From the NCBI RefSeq assembly GCF_003865135.1, contig NZ_BHZC01000001.1, positions 5,704,001 to 5,768,000 on the forward strand: a stretch of 64,000 bases of DNA. The letters run 5' to 3'. Source of the stretch: Streptomyces chrestomyceticus JCM 4735 (GTDB lineage Bacteria > Actinomycetota > Actinomycetes > Streptomycetales > Streptomycetaceae). The position numbers were made by a program, and so were the translations under genes. How positions within the stretch are numbered: position 1 is the stretch's first letter; each line of letters starts with the position of its first letter. The notes beneath the pieces were generated by a model, which worked only from the letters and a program-made list of their open reading frames with translations, did not search any database and was not told where the DNA came from. This document shows positions 46,743 through 57,841 of the stretch, piece after piece.

Positions 46743-48101
46743 GTGACTGATCTGTCGCAGATCGTGAAGGCGTACGACGTGCGCGGTGTGGTTCCCGACC
46801 AGTGGGACGAACCGCTGGCCGAACTGTTCGGCGCGGCCTTCGCCCAGGTGACCGGAGCGACCGCCATCGTGACCGGGCACGACATGCGGCCTTCCTCGCC
46901 CGGCCTGTCCCGGGCCTTCGCCCGCGGCGCCGCCGCGCGCGGGGCCGACGTCACCGAGATCGGCCTGTGCTCGACCGATCAGCTCTACTACGCCAGCGGC
47001 GCGCTGGACCTGCCCGGCGCGATGTTCACCGCCTCGCACAACCCCGCGCAGTACAACGGCATCAAGATGTGCCGGGCCGGCGCCGCCCCGGTCGGCCAGG
47101 ACACCGGCCTCGCCGAGATCCGCGCCCTCGTCGAGCAGTGGCGCGACGGCGACGGCCCGGAGCCCGCAGCATCCCCCGGCACCGTCACACAGCGCGACGT
47201 CCTCGCCGACTACGCCGCCCACCTGCGCCGTCTCGTCGACCTCTCCGGCATCCGCCGCCTGAAGGTCGTCGTGGACGCCGGCAACGGCATGGGCGGCCAC
47301 ACCGTCCCCACCGTCTTCGAGGGCCTGCCCATCGACCTGGACGCCCTGTACTTCGAACTCGACGGCACCTTCCCGAACCACGAGGCCAACCCCCTCGACC
47401 CGGCGAACATCACCGACCTCCAGGCCCGCGTCCGCGAGGTCGGCGCCGACATCGGCCTGGCCTTCGACGGCGACGCGGACCGCTGCTTCGTCGTCGACGG
47501 CAACGGCGACCCGGTCTCCCCGTCCGCGATCACCGCCCTGGTCGCCGCCCGCGAACTGGCCAAGCACCCCGGCGGCACGGTCATCCACAACTGCATCACC
47601 TCCTGGTCCGTCCCCGAGGTCGTCAAGGAGAACGGCGGCACGCCCGTACGCACCCGCGTCGGCCACTCCTTCATCAAGGGGGAGATGGCCAGGACCGGCG
47701 CCATCTTCGGCGGCGAACACTCCGCGCACTACTACTTCCGCGACTTCTGGAACGCCGACACCGGCATGCTCGCCGCCCTGCACGTCCTGGCGGCCCTCGG
47801 CGGCCAGGAAGGACCGCTGTCCGAACTGGTCGCCCAGTACGACCGGTACGCCGCCTCCGGCGAGATCAACAGCACCGTCGACGACCAGACCGGCCGCCTC
47901 GCCGCCGTGAAGACCGCGTACGAGGGCCGGCCCGGCACCGCACTCGACGAACTGGACGGCCTCACCGTCAGCACCGCCGACTGGTGGTTCAACCTCCGCC
48001 CCTCCAACACCGAACCCCTCCTCCGCCTGAACGTCGAGGCCCGGGACCAGGAGACGGTCGACCGGGTGCGGGACGAGGTGCTGGAGATCGTTCGCGGGTG
48101 A
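46743..48101 (+). CDS. manB: Phosphomannomutase/phosphoglucomutase
   Basis: 452 aa from GTG 46743, favoured over ATG 46722 because AGGAGGG lies 7 nt upstream of it. Motifs: YDVRGVVPDQW, catalytic phosphoserine S98 in TASHNPAQYNG, metal loop FDGDADRCF, sugar loop GGEHSAHYYF and phosphate site RPSNTEPLLR. It interconverts mannose-6-P and mannose-1-P (and perhaps glucose phosphates), feeding GDP-mannose. It heads the run manB-Trm112-SIS-manA. Confidence 0.95.
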   Translation: MTDLSQIVKAYDVRGVVPDQWDEPLAELFGAAFAQVTGATAIVTGHDMRPSSPGLSRAFARGAAARGADVTEIGLCSTDQLYYASGALDLPGAMFTASHNPAQYNGIKMCRAGAAPVGQDTGLAEIRALVEQWRDGDGPEPAASPGTVTQRDVLADYAAHLRRLVDLSGIRRLKVVVDAGNGMGGHTVPTVFEGLPIDLDALYFELDGTFPNHEANPLDPANITDLQARVREVGADIGLAFDGDADRCFVVDGNGDPVSPSAITALVAARELAKHPGGTVIHNCITSWSVPEVVKENGGTPVRTRVGHSFIKGEMARTGAIFGGEHSAHYYFRDFWNADTGMLAALHVLAALGGQEGPLSELVAQYDRYAASGEINSTVDDQTGRLAAVKTAYEGRPGTALDELDGLTVSTADWWFNLRPSNTEPLLRLNVEARDQETVDRVRDEVLEIVRG

Positions 48102-48209
48102 AGGACCGCGGGACGGGCCCGGGCCCGTCCCGACCACCTGCGGCGCGTCCCGCCGCCCGCCCCGGCGGTACGCTGGCAGTGCCGTATTTCCGCCGAAGGA
48201 GAAGCCCCC

Positions 48210-48392
48210 ATGCCGGTCGACGCCAGCCTGATCGAGATCCTCGCCTGCCCGGCGTGCCACGCCCCGCTGGCGGACCGGTCGGACGCCGACCCGGCCGAGC
48301 TGCGGTGCACCGGCACCGAATGCGGCCTCGCCTACCCCGTCCGGGACGGCATCCCCGTCCTCCTGGTGGACGAGGCCCGGCGCCCCGCCTGA
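48210..48392 (+). CDS. Trm112 family small zinc protein
   Basis: 60 aa. Zinc-ribbon Cys pairs: ILACPACHAPL and RCTGTECGLAYPVRDGIPVLL, the standard Trm112/YcaR ending. The preceding GAAGGAGAAG is a good Shine-Dalgarno. Bacterial members are small accessory proteins of uncertain role; the eukaryotic relative activates methyltransferases. Position between manB and the SIS gene is common in Streptomyces. Confidence 0.92.
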   Translation: MPVDASLIEILACPACHAPLADRSDADPAELRCTGTECGLAYPVRDGIPVLLVDEARRPA

Positions 48393-48456
48393 CCCGGGCG
48401 CCGGAGCCGTCCGGACCCCACCCCGCCCGTACCGGCGATCGGAGGCAGCGCACACC

Positions 48457-49599
48457 ATGCTCGACGAGTCCCTGTTGGACGCACCCGAAGCACTGGCCGG
48501 CGCCGACCGTTACGGACTGCTGCGCGGCGTCGCCGAATCCGGGGCACGGGTGCGCACCGCCGCCCGCAACGCCGCCGAGTCCGGCATCGCCGACCTGCGG
48601 CCCGACGGCCGGCCCCGCACCGTCCTCGTGGCGGGCCCGGCACCGGCCGCCGCCTGCGTCGCCGACCTCTTCGGCGCCCTCGGCGGCGGCACCTGCCCGG
48701 TCACCCTCATCCGGCCCACCGGCGTCGCCGCGCGGCCCGGCGCGCTGCGCTGGACCCTGCCCGGCTGGTCCGGACCGCTCGACCTGCTGCTGATCGCCGG
48801 CCCGGACGGCGCCGACCCCGGACTCGCACAGCTCGTCGAGCAGGCGTACCGCCGCGGCTGCTCCGTCGTTGCCGTCACCCCGGCGGGCGGCCAGCTCGCC
48901 GACGCCGTCGTCCAGGCCCGCGGCCTGCCCGTGCCGCTCGCCACCACCCCGTACGACGCCGAGTTCGACATCGAGGGCGCGCCGCCCGCCGCCCCCGGCA
49001 CCCTCTGGTCGCTGCTCATCCCGATGCTCTCCCTCGCCGACCGGATCGGCCTGCTCAGCGCCACCTCCGACCTGCTCGCGCAGCTCGCCGACCGCCTCGA
49101 CCAGGTCGCCGAACGCTGCGGCCCCGCCATCGAGACGTACTCCAACCCCGCCAAGACCCTCGCCGCCGAACTCGCCGACGCGCTCCCGCTGATCTGGACC
49201 GAAGGCACCCTTTCCGGCGCCGTCGGCCGGCACTTCGCGACCGTCCTGGCCGGACTCGCCGGCCGGCCCGCCCTCGCCGGCGAACTGCCCGAGACGATGA
49301 CCACGCACGGCGCGCTGCTCGCCGGCCCATTCGCGGCCGGCGCCGACCCGGACGACTTCTTCCGCGACCGCGTCGAACAGCCCACCGCCCTGCACGCCCG
49401 CGTCGTCCTGCTCCGCGAGGACACCCCGGGACCGCTCTCCGCCGCGCCCGCCGCCCGCGAACTGGCACTGGAGCACGACACCCCCGTCAGCGAACTGGAA
49501 CCGGCCGGCGGCAGCGCCCTGGAGAGGGCCGCCGAACTCCTCGCCGTCACGGATTTCGCCGCCGTGTACCTGGCACTCGCCGGCACTGAGGGAGCATGA
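48457..49599 (+). CDS. SIS-domain protein, phosphoglucose/phosphomannose isomerase-like
   Basis: 380 aa. The N-terminal SIS-like domain (~60-200) holds VLVAGPAPAAACVADLFGAL and the nucleotide-fold strand LDLLLIAGPDG with SVVAVTPAGGQLADAV. The C-terminal half (~215-375) resembles the PGI/PMI C-terminal domain: IETYSNPAKTLAAELADALPLIW and a substrate-loop-like FRDRVEQPTALHARVVLL. It probably isomerises or senses hexose phosphates of the mannose branch. The usual catalytic Glu/His set is not certain by eye, so activity is open. Between Trm112 and manA. Confidence 0.78.
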   Translation: MLDESLLDAPEALAGADRYGLLRGVAESGARVRTAARNAAESGIADLRPDGRPRTVLVAGPAPAAACVADLFGALGGGTCPVTLIRPTGVAARPGALRWTLPGWSGPLDLLLIAGPDGADPGLAQLVEQAYRRGCSVVAVTPAGGQLADAVVQARGLPVPLATTPYDAEFDIEGAPPAAPGTLWSLLIPMLSLADRIGLLSATSDLLAQLADRLDQVAERCGPAIETYSNPAKTLAAELADALPLIWTEGTLSGAVGRHFATVLAGLAGRPALAGELPETMTTHGALLAGPFAAGADPDDFFRDRVEQPTALHARVVLLREDTPGPLSAAPAARELALEHDTPVSELEPAGGSALERAAELLAVTDFAAVYLALAGTEGA

Positions 49600-49689
49600 G
49601 GGTCCGGCCGCGGCCGCCGCGCGTACGAGAGACCTGAGCGCGCCCCGGCAGCAGCCCGACCGCAGACGAAGAATCAGGAAGCCCGTCAC

Positions 49690-50991
49690 ATGGACCGCCT
49701 CACCAACACCGTGCGCCCCTACGCCTGGGGCTCCACCACCGCCATCCCGGAACTCCTCGGCACCGCGCCGACCGGCGAACCCCAGGCCGAGATGTGGATG
49801 GGCGCCCACCCCGGCGCCCCCTCCCGCACCGACCGCGGCGCCGGCCCGGTCTCGCTGGCCGACGTCATCGCCGCGGACCCGGAAGGCGAACTCGGCCCCG
49901 ACGCGGTACGCGCCTTCGGCCCCCGGCTGCCCTTCCTGCTGAAACTGCTCGCCGCCGGCTCCCCGCTGTCCCTCCAGGTCCACCCCGACCTGACCCAGGC
50001 CCAGGAGGGGTACGCGGACGAGGAGAAGCGCGGCGTCCCCGCCGACGCCCCGCACCGCAACTACAAGGACGCCAACCACAAGCCCGAACTCATCTGCGCC
50101 CTCACCCCCTTCGAAGGGCTCTGCGGCTTCCGGCACCCGGCCGAGGCCGCCACCCTCCTCGAAGGACTCGGCGGCAGCGCCCTCAAGCCGTACGCCGACA
50201 TCCTGCGCGCCGCCCCGGAGGACGCCGCACTGCGCGAGGTCCTCACCGCCGTACTGGGCGCCGACCGGGACGAGACGGCCGAAACCGTCGAACAGGCCGC
50301 GACCGCCGCCCGGCGCCTGGCCGGCGAAGGCGGCCCGCACGCCGACGCCTACGCCGCGTACGCCGCCATCGCCCACCACTACCCGGGCGACCCCGGCGTG
50401 CTCGCCGCCATGCTCCTCAACCACGTACGGCTGCAGCCCGGCGAAGCGCTCTTCCTGGGCGCCGGCATCCCGCACGCCTACCTCGGCGGCCTCGGCGTGG
50501 AACTGATGGCCAACTCCGACAACGTGCTGCGCTGCGGCCTGACCCCCAAGCACGTGGACGTACCGGAACTGCTGCGGGTGGTCCGCTTTGAGCCCCGCGA
50601 CGCGGGGGTGCTGCGGCCGGAGGAGGCCACGGCGTCGGGCGAGGAGGTCTACGAGACCCCGACCGACGAGTTCCGGCTCTCCCGCTTCGTGCTGGCACCC
50701 GGCGGGCCGATCCGCACGCTCGGCGACCGTACTCCGCAGATTCTGCTGTGCACGGCGGGGGCGGTTGCGGTGCATGTGGTCGGTGCGGGGGCGGGCGGTG
50801 GTTCCGTGTCCCGTACGGACGCGGGTTCTCGTACGGATGCGGGTTCTCGTACGGACGCCGGTTCCCGTACGGACGTTGGTTCTCGAACGGACCTGACGCT
50901 TGCGCCCGGGGAGTCGGTCTTCGTACCGGCCGGTGAGCGCGTGGAACTGGCGGGAGAGGGAACGATTTTCCGGGCGACGGTGGCGCTCTGA
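49690..50991 (+). CDS. manA: Mannose-6-phosphate isomerase, class I
   Basis: 433 aa. Type I PMI motifs: NTVRPYAWGSTTAIPELLG, AEMWMGAHPGAPS, zinc ligands in LSLQVHPDL and NHKPELICALTPFEGLCGF, GAGIPHAYLGGLGVELMANSDNVLRCG. It interconverts fructose-6-P and mannose-6-P, entry to the mannose pathway completed by manB. Odd: between the end of the cupin barrel strand (~residue 370) and the last strand there is a hexapeptide repeat (SRTDAG x4-5), coded by an 18-nt tandem repeat, not expected in the family. Confidence 0.95.
   Translation: MDRLTNTVRPYAWGSTTAIPELLGTAPTGEPQAEMWMGAHPGAPSRTDRGAGPVSLADVIAADPEGELGPDAVRAFGPRLPFLLKLLAAGSPLSLQVHPDLTQAQEGYADEEKRGVPADAPHRNYKDANHKPELICALTPFEGLCGFRHPAEAATLLEGLGGSALKPYADILRAAPEDAALREVLTAVLGADRDETAETVEQAATAARRLAGEGGPHADAYAAYAAIAHHYPGDPGVLAAMLLNHVRLQPGEALFLGAGIPHAYLGGLGVELMANSDNVLRCGLTPKHVDVPELLRVVRFEPRDAGVLRPEEATASGEEVYETPTDEFRLSRFVLAPGGPIRTLGDRTPQILLCTAGAVAVHVVGAGAGGGSVSRTDAGSRTDAGSRTDAGSRTDVGSRTDLTLAPGESVFVPAGERVELAGEGTIFRATVAL
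50809..50898 (+). repeat. 18-nt tandem repeat inside manA
   Basis: Four units (50809-50826, 50827-50844, 50845-50862, 50863-50880; core TTCTCGTACGG) plus a decayed fifth. In-frame, giving SRTDAG repeats. Confidence 0.9.
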
Positions 50992-51180
50992 CGGCAGTCC
51001 GGGGGAGACCCGGCGCCGGTCCCGTACCGGTCCGACACCGGTCCGAGGGCGCCCCGTGCGCGCCCCGGCGGGAGGGCTGCAACAATGACCCGCCTAAAGG
51101 GTTCGTAAAGAGGGCCCTCGGAGCGGCCTCGGAGCAGGCTGCGCACCGCAGCCGGTCGACGGAAGGGACATGCGCCACCC

Positions 51181-52140
51181 ATGAGTGCATCAGGCGGTAC
51201 CAAGGCGATCGTCGCGGCGCTGGGCGCCAACCTCGCGATCGCGGCGGCGAAGTTCGTGGCCTTCGCCTTCAGCGGATCGTCCTCGATGCTGGCCGAAGGC
51301 GTCCACTCCGTCGCCGACTCCGGCAACCAGGGACTCCTGCTCCTCGGCGGCAAGAAGGCCAAGCGCGCCGCCACCGAGGAACACCCCTTCGGCTACGGCC
51401 GCGAGCGCTACATCTACGGCTTCCTGGTCTCCATCGTCCTGTTCACCATCGGCGGCGTCTTCGCCCTGTACGAGGGCTACGAGAAGATCCACGACCCGCA
51501 CGAGCTGGACAACTGGGTCTGGCCGGTCGGCGTCCTGGTCTTCGCGATCGTCGCCGAGGGCTTCTCCTTCCGTACGGCCATCAAGGAGTCCAACGAGCTG
51601 CGCGGCAAGCAGACCTGGCCCCAGTTCGTCCGCCGTGCCAAGGCCCCCGAACTCCCCGTCGTCCTCCTGGAGGACTTCGGCGCCCTCGTCGGCCTGGTGC
51701 TCGCGCTCGGTGGCGTCGGCCTCACCCTCGCCACCGGCAACGGCGTGTGGGACGGCATCGGCACCATGTGCATCGGCGCCCTCCTCGTCCTGATCGCCCT
51801 GGTCCTCGCCGCCGAGACCAAGTCGCTGCTGCTCGGCGAGGCGGCCGGACCCGAACAGGTCGCCAAGATCCGCGCGGCCGTGGCCGACGGCGAGACCGTC
51901 ACCCGCGTCATCCACATGCGCACCCTCCACCTCGGCCCGGAGGAACTCCTCGTCGCCGCCAAGGTCGCCGTCCAGCACGACGACACGGCCAAGGAGGTCG
52001 CCGACGCGATCAACGCCGCCGAGGCCCGGATCCGCGCGGCCGTCCCCATCGCCCGCGTGATCTACCTCGAACCCGACATCTACCACGAGACCGCCGCCGC
52101 CTCGGGCGACCATCCGGCCGGGACAGCGGGCGGGGCCTGA
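51181..52140 (+). CDS. Cation diffusion facilitator family transporter
   Basis: 319 aa. TM1 ALGANLAIAAAKFVAFAF; TM2 holds the metal site LAEGVHSVADSGNQG; the HPFGYGRERYIYGF loop is a CDF hallmark. TM4-TM6 follow, with LLEDFGALVGLVLALGGV as the second half of the metal site. The cytoplasmic C-terminal domain is HMRTLHLGPEELLVAAKV. It should export divalent cations such as Zn(II) in exchange for protons; exact metal is not readable. It is the last gene of the rightward run and is followed by repeats and a strong terminator. Confidence 0.93.
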   Translation: MSASGGTKAIVAALGANLAIAAAKFVAFAFSGSSSMLAEGVHSVADSGNQGLLLLGGKKAKRAATEEHPFGYGRERYIYGFLVSIVLFTIGGVFALYEGYEKIHDPHELDNWVWPVGVLVFAIVAEGFSFRTAIKESNELRGKQTWPQFVRRAKAPELPVVLLEDFGALVGLVLALGGVGLTLATGNGVWDGIGTMCIGALLVLIALVLAAETKSLLLGEAAGPEQVAKIRAAVADGETVTRVIHMRTLHLGPEELLVAAKVAVQHDDTAKEVADAINAAEARIRAAVPIARVIYLEPDIYHETAAASGDHPAGTAGGA

Positions 52141-52150
52141 GGGCTGGGCC

Positions 52151-52258
52151 CTTTCGTACGGGAGGGCTCTGCCGTACGGCCGGGTCTTCTCGCGCGGGAG
52201 GGCCTTCTCGTACGGCCGGGTCTTCTCGGACGGCTGGGCCTTCTTGTACGGCTGGGCC
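52151..52258. repeat. Six 18-nt tandem units downstream of the cation transporter
   Basis: Units begin at 52151, 52169, 52187, 52205, 52223 and 52241; best conserved core TTCTCGTACGGCCGGG. They share TTCTCGTACGG and the 18-nt period with the repeat in manA 1.3 kb upstream. Non-coding here. Confidence 0.75.
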
Positions 52259-52283
52259 CCGCACCTGGAGTGGTGCGGGGCCC
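52254..52283 (+). terminator. Terminator, perfect 12-bp stem
   Basis: GGGCCCCGCACC / GGTGCGGGGCCC with a 6-nt loop, followed by TGTTGTTT. It closes the manB-to-cation-transporter run. Confidence 0.8.
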
Positions 52284-52559
52284 TGTTGTTTCTCGGCGCG
52301 GGTCGCTCTGGCGGCTGGGGTCGGGCGGCTCTGATCCGGCCGGTCTGACCCGGCCGCTTCGGCCGTTCCGACCGGACCGCTCTGCCCCGGCCGCTCCGGT
52401 CGGGGCGCTGCGTCCGCTCCGACCGGAGCGCTGTGATCCGGCCTCTCCGGTCGGACGCTGCGGCGCTGCGGTCCGATCGCTTCGGCCGGACCGCTGCTGC
52501 GGCTGCGGCCGCTTCGGCCGGACTTCCGACTGCTCGGCTGTCCGGCTATCTGCTACCGG
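52284..52559. other. GC-rich hairpin-forming spacer before the PTS gene
   Basis: No gene. Many small inverted repeats built on CCGGTC/GACCGG. The 15-mer CGGCCGCTTCGGCCG, itself a hairpin, occurs exactly twice (52351-52365 and 52506-52520). It may terminate the convergent PTS transcript. Confidence 0.5.
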
Positions 52560-55556
52560 CTACCCGACCTCGCTCAGCACCCGCAGGATCGCCGTCACGT
52601 CCGGCGCGCTCTGCAGCCGCGCCCGGAAGTCCGCGTCCATCAGCTTCCGCGACAGCAGCGCCAGGATGCGCAGATGCTCGTCCCCGGCGGCGGCCTCCGG
52701 CACCGAGATCATGAACACCAGCTTGGCGCGCGTACCGTCCAGCGAGTCCCAGTCGATGCCCTCGGCCGAACGCGCGAAGCCCACGACGGGCGCGGTCACC
52801 GCGTCCGTCTTCGCGTGCGGGATCGCGATCTCCTCACCGAGACCGGTGGTGCCCTGCGCCTCCCGCGCCAGCGCCACCCGCACCAGCTCGTCGACGTCCC
52901 GAACCTTGCCGGTACGCGCCGCGAGCTCCGCCATCTCCCGGATCGCGGCCTCCTTGCCGTCAGCGGCCAGCCGTACCTTCACGGTCTCCCGCGTCACATA
53001 CCCGGAAAGCACCACACCTTCCGGCCTGTCGCCTTCCGGCGTCTCGCCTTCCGGCGTCTCGCCTTCCGGCGTCTCGCCTTCCGGCGTCTCGCCTTCCGGC
53101 GTCTCGCCTTCCGGCGTCTCGCCTTCCGGGCCCTCACCGTCCGGCTCCTCACCCGCACCGAGTGGACTCTCGCCCGAGGCCCTTCCGTCCGAGGTGCTTC
53201 CGTCCGAGGTGTTCCCGTCCGATGCGCTTCCGCCCGGCGCGCTCCCGGCCGAAGCGTCCGTACCTGGCCGGCCGCCCTCCGAGGTGCTCCGCTCCGCAGC
53301 CCCACCGGCCGAGCCGCCACGCTTCCCCGTACGGCCGGGCCCTTCCCCGGCATCGGCTTCCGTACGGGGTGCCACCCCCGCTTCCGTAACGGCGGCCGAC
53401 GCACCCCCGCCCGTCATGGCCTCCGCCGACGCACCCCCACCAGACGCTTCTCCACCTCTCGCCTCACCGGCCACAGAGCCCCCGGCTCCAGCGCGCTCAG
53501 CCGCACTGTTCCCTGTCCCAGCGTTCCCGGCCCCGGCCCTCTCACCGGCGCCGTCCGCTGCCGCACTGTCTCCGCCCTCGGCGCTCTCAGCCGCACCATT
53601 CCCGGCTGCCCTGTTCCCGTCCACGGCCGTCTCATCCACGGTCCTCTCGGCCCCGGTCCTCTCGGCCCCGGTGCTCTCGGCCGCCGCGACCCCGGCCGCC
53701 CCGACCGCCATACCTCCGGTCGCCCCGGCCGCCACCGTCCCGTCCGCCAAGGCCCCGGCCGCGCCGACACCGGCCAGGACCGGTTCCGGCCCCGCTTCCG
53801 TGCCCGGCTCAGCCCCCGTGCCCGACCCAGTTCCCGAACCCGCCCCAGCGTTCTCGGCACCCCCGACGCCCCCAGCGACCCCAGTGGCCCCGGTCACACC
53901 AGCAACCCCGACTTCCCCAGCCGCCACACGCCCCTTCTGCCGCTCCGCCACATCCACCAGCGCGACCGTCGTCAGCGCCGTCACGACCGATCCGGCCGCC
54001 ACCGCCACGAAGAACATCGGCACCCCGCCGACCGCGCCGAGGATCGCCACGATCGGCCCGCCGTGCGGCACCGCGTCCGTCACCCCGGCCATCCCGGCCA
54101 CCGCTCCGGCGACCGCGCCGCCCAGCATGTTCGCGGGGATGACCTGCGCGGGCCGGGCCGCCGCGAACGGGATCGCGCCCTCCGATATGCCGAACAGGCC
54201 CATGAAGAGCGACGCCATGCCGGTCTCCCGCTCCTGGTCGGAGTACAGGCGCCGGCGGATCAGCGTGGCCAGGCCCTGGCCGAGCGGCATCACCGGGATC
54301 GCGGCGGCGCACATGCCCATGACGGTCTGGTTGCCGGTCGCGATCAGCCCGGTGCCGAAGAGGAACGCCGTCTTGTTGACCGGCCCGCCCATGTCGAACG
54401 CGATCATCAGGCCGAGGACCGCGCCGAGCGCGATCGCGCTGGTGCCCGTCATCCCGCTGAGCCAGCCCGTCAGGTGCGTGAACACCCACGAGATCGGCTT
54501 GCCGAGGACGTAGATGAAGAACAGTCCGAGCACGGCCGTCGAGACGATCGGGATCACGATGATCGGCATGATCGGCCGGACGAACCGGGGCACCCGGACC
54601 TTCTTGATCCACATGACCAGGTACCCGGCCAGGAAACCCGTGACGATCGCCCCGATGAACCCGGCGCCCGCCTTGGAGTCGTACAGCTCGCCGGTGTTGG
54701 CTATCCAGCCGCCGATCATGCCCGGCACCAGCGCGGGCCGGTCCCCGATCGCGTACGCGATGTAGCCGGAGAGGACCGGCACCATCATTTGGAACCCGAT
54801 GGTGCCGATGTCGTTCACATGCGCCCAGAAGGTGCCTTCCGGGATGACCAGCCCCTTCGGCGTCGCCTCCCCGCCGACCGCCAGGGACAGCGCCAGCAGC
54901 AGGCCGCCGACCACGACGAACGGGATCATGTAACTGACACCGTTCATCAGCGCCTTGTACGCGAGGCTGCGCTCCTTCCCCCGGGCCCCACCGGCCCCGG
55001 CCCCACCACCCCTGCCGGACCGCGCCCCGGCTCCACCGCCCCCGCCCGGCCGCCCACTGGCCGTACCCCGGCCACCCGGACCACCTCCGGATCCGGCCCC
55101 GGCTGCATCCCCCTCCGCACCGTGCCCCTGCGCACCATCGCCACCCGCACCGGCGCCACCTGCACCATCGGCCCCCGTGCCGTAACTCTCCGCCCCGTAC
55201 ACCGGCGCGCTGAGCACCCGCCCGATCAGCTCCTCCGGATGGCGGATGCCCTCGGCCACGCCCACCACCAGCAGCCTCTTGCCGACGAAGCGCGCCGGGT
55301 CGACGTCCTTGTCGGCGGCGATGATGATGCCGTCGGCGTGTCTGACATCGTTGTCGGACAGCACGTTCTCGGCGCCGATCGACCCCTGTGTCTCCACCTT
55401 CATCGCGTGGCCGAGCGACTCGGCGGCCTGGGTCAGCTTCTCGGCGGCCATGTACGTGTGGGCTATGCCGGTCGGGCAGGCGGTCACTGCGAGCAGCTTC
55501 AGCCCTTGCCCGCCCGTTCCCGCGCCCTTGGGGGGATCGGCTGGACTGGTGGTCAC
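52560..55556 (-). CDS. fruA: PTS fructose-type permease, domains IIB-IIC-IIA
   Basis: 998 aa, GTG start with TAGGAGAACC upstream. IIB (~18-115) has phosphocysteine C27 in AVTACPTGIAHTY. A Gly-rich linker leads to IIC (~190-540), an 8-10-helix channel domain containing FDMGGPVNKTAFLFG. IIA (~850-998) has active H914 in IAIPHAKTDAV. So it imports and phosphorylates a hexose, probably fructose. The ~310-residue linker between IIC and IIA is extraordinary: Gly/Ala/Glu/Ser-rich, with seven GETPE-type pentapeptides at its end. No fruK or fruR gene adjoins, unlike the usual fructose operon. Confidence 0.93.
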   Translation of the reverse strand: MTTSPADPPKGAGTGGQGLKLLAVTACPTGIAHTYMAAEKLTQAAESLGHAMKVETQGSIGAENVLSDNDVRHADGIIIAADKDVDPARFVGKRLLVVGVAEGIRHPEELIGRVLSAPVYGAESYGTGADGAGGAGAGGDGAQGHGAEGDAAGAGSGGGPGGRGTASGRPGGGGGAGARSGRGGGAGAGGARGKERSLAYKALMNGVSYMIPFVVVGGLLLALSLAVGGEATPKGLVIPEGTFWAHVNDIGTIGFQMMVPVLSGYIAYAIGDRPALVPGMIGGWIANTGELYDSKAGAGFIGAIVTGFLAGYLVMWIKKVRVPRFVRPIMPIIVIPIVSTAVLGLFFIYVLGKPISWVFTHLTGWLSGMTGTSAIALGAVLGLMIAFDMGGPVNKTAFLFGTGLIATGNQTVMGMCAAAIPVMPLGQGLATLIRRRLYSDQERETGMASLFMGLFGISEGAIPFAAARPAQVIPANMLGGAVAGAVAGMAGVTDAVPHGGPIVAILGAVGGVPMFFVAVAAGSVVTALTTVALVDVAERQKGRVAAGEVGVAGVTGATGVAGGVGGAENAGAGSGTGSGTGAEPGTEAGPEPVLAGVGAAGALADGTVAAGATGGMAVGAAGVAAAESTGAERTGAERTVDETAVDGNRAAGNGAAESAEGGDSAAADGAGERAGAGNAGTGNSAAERAGAGGSVAGEARGGEASGGGASAEAMTGGGASAAVTEAGVAPRTEADAGEGPGRTGKRGGSAGGAAERSTSEGGRPGTDASAGSAPGGSASDGNTSDGSTSDGRASGESPLGAGEEPDGEGPEGETPEGETPEGETPEGETPEGETPEGETPEGDRPEGVVLSGYVTRETVKVRLAADGKEAAIREMAELAARTGKVRDVDELVRVALAREAQGTTGLGEEIAIPHAKTDAVTAPVVGFARSAEGIDWDSLDGTRAKLVFMISVPEAAAGDEHLRILALLSRKLMDADFRARLQSAPDVTAILRVLSEVG
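53016..53135 (-). repeat. 15-nt tandem repeat in the PTS linker
   Basis: Six perfect units (GCCTTCCGGCGTCTC on the plus strand, 53031-53120) with a diverged unit on each side. On the coding strand they give GETPE repeats. Confidence 0.92.
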
Positions 55557-57709
<2,153 letters not shown>

Positions 57710-57776
57710 TCCCCGCGCGCCCGGTGCCCGCCACGCCACCGCGCCCATCGGGCACCACCACCGGCAGCCGGTGATC

Positions 57777-57809
57777 CAGGCCCCCGCCCAGCACCACGGC
57801 GGGGGCCTG
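57777..57809 (+). terminator. Terminator after sahH
   Basis: Perfect 12-bp stem CAGGCCCCCGCC / GGCGGGGGCCTG, loop 9 nt, 68 nt after the stop and just before the next gene. Confidence 0.75.
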
Positions 57810-57841
57810 ACCCGTACCACCGGACCCGACCAAGGACCCCC

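Noticed and set aside
50809..50898. CRISPR array (also considered for 52151-52258, 53016-53135 and 55686-55811)
   Set aside because: Repeats are directly adjacent with no unique spacers and no cas genes are present.
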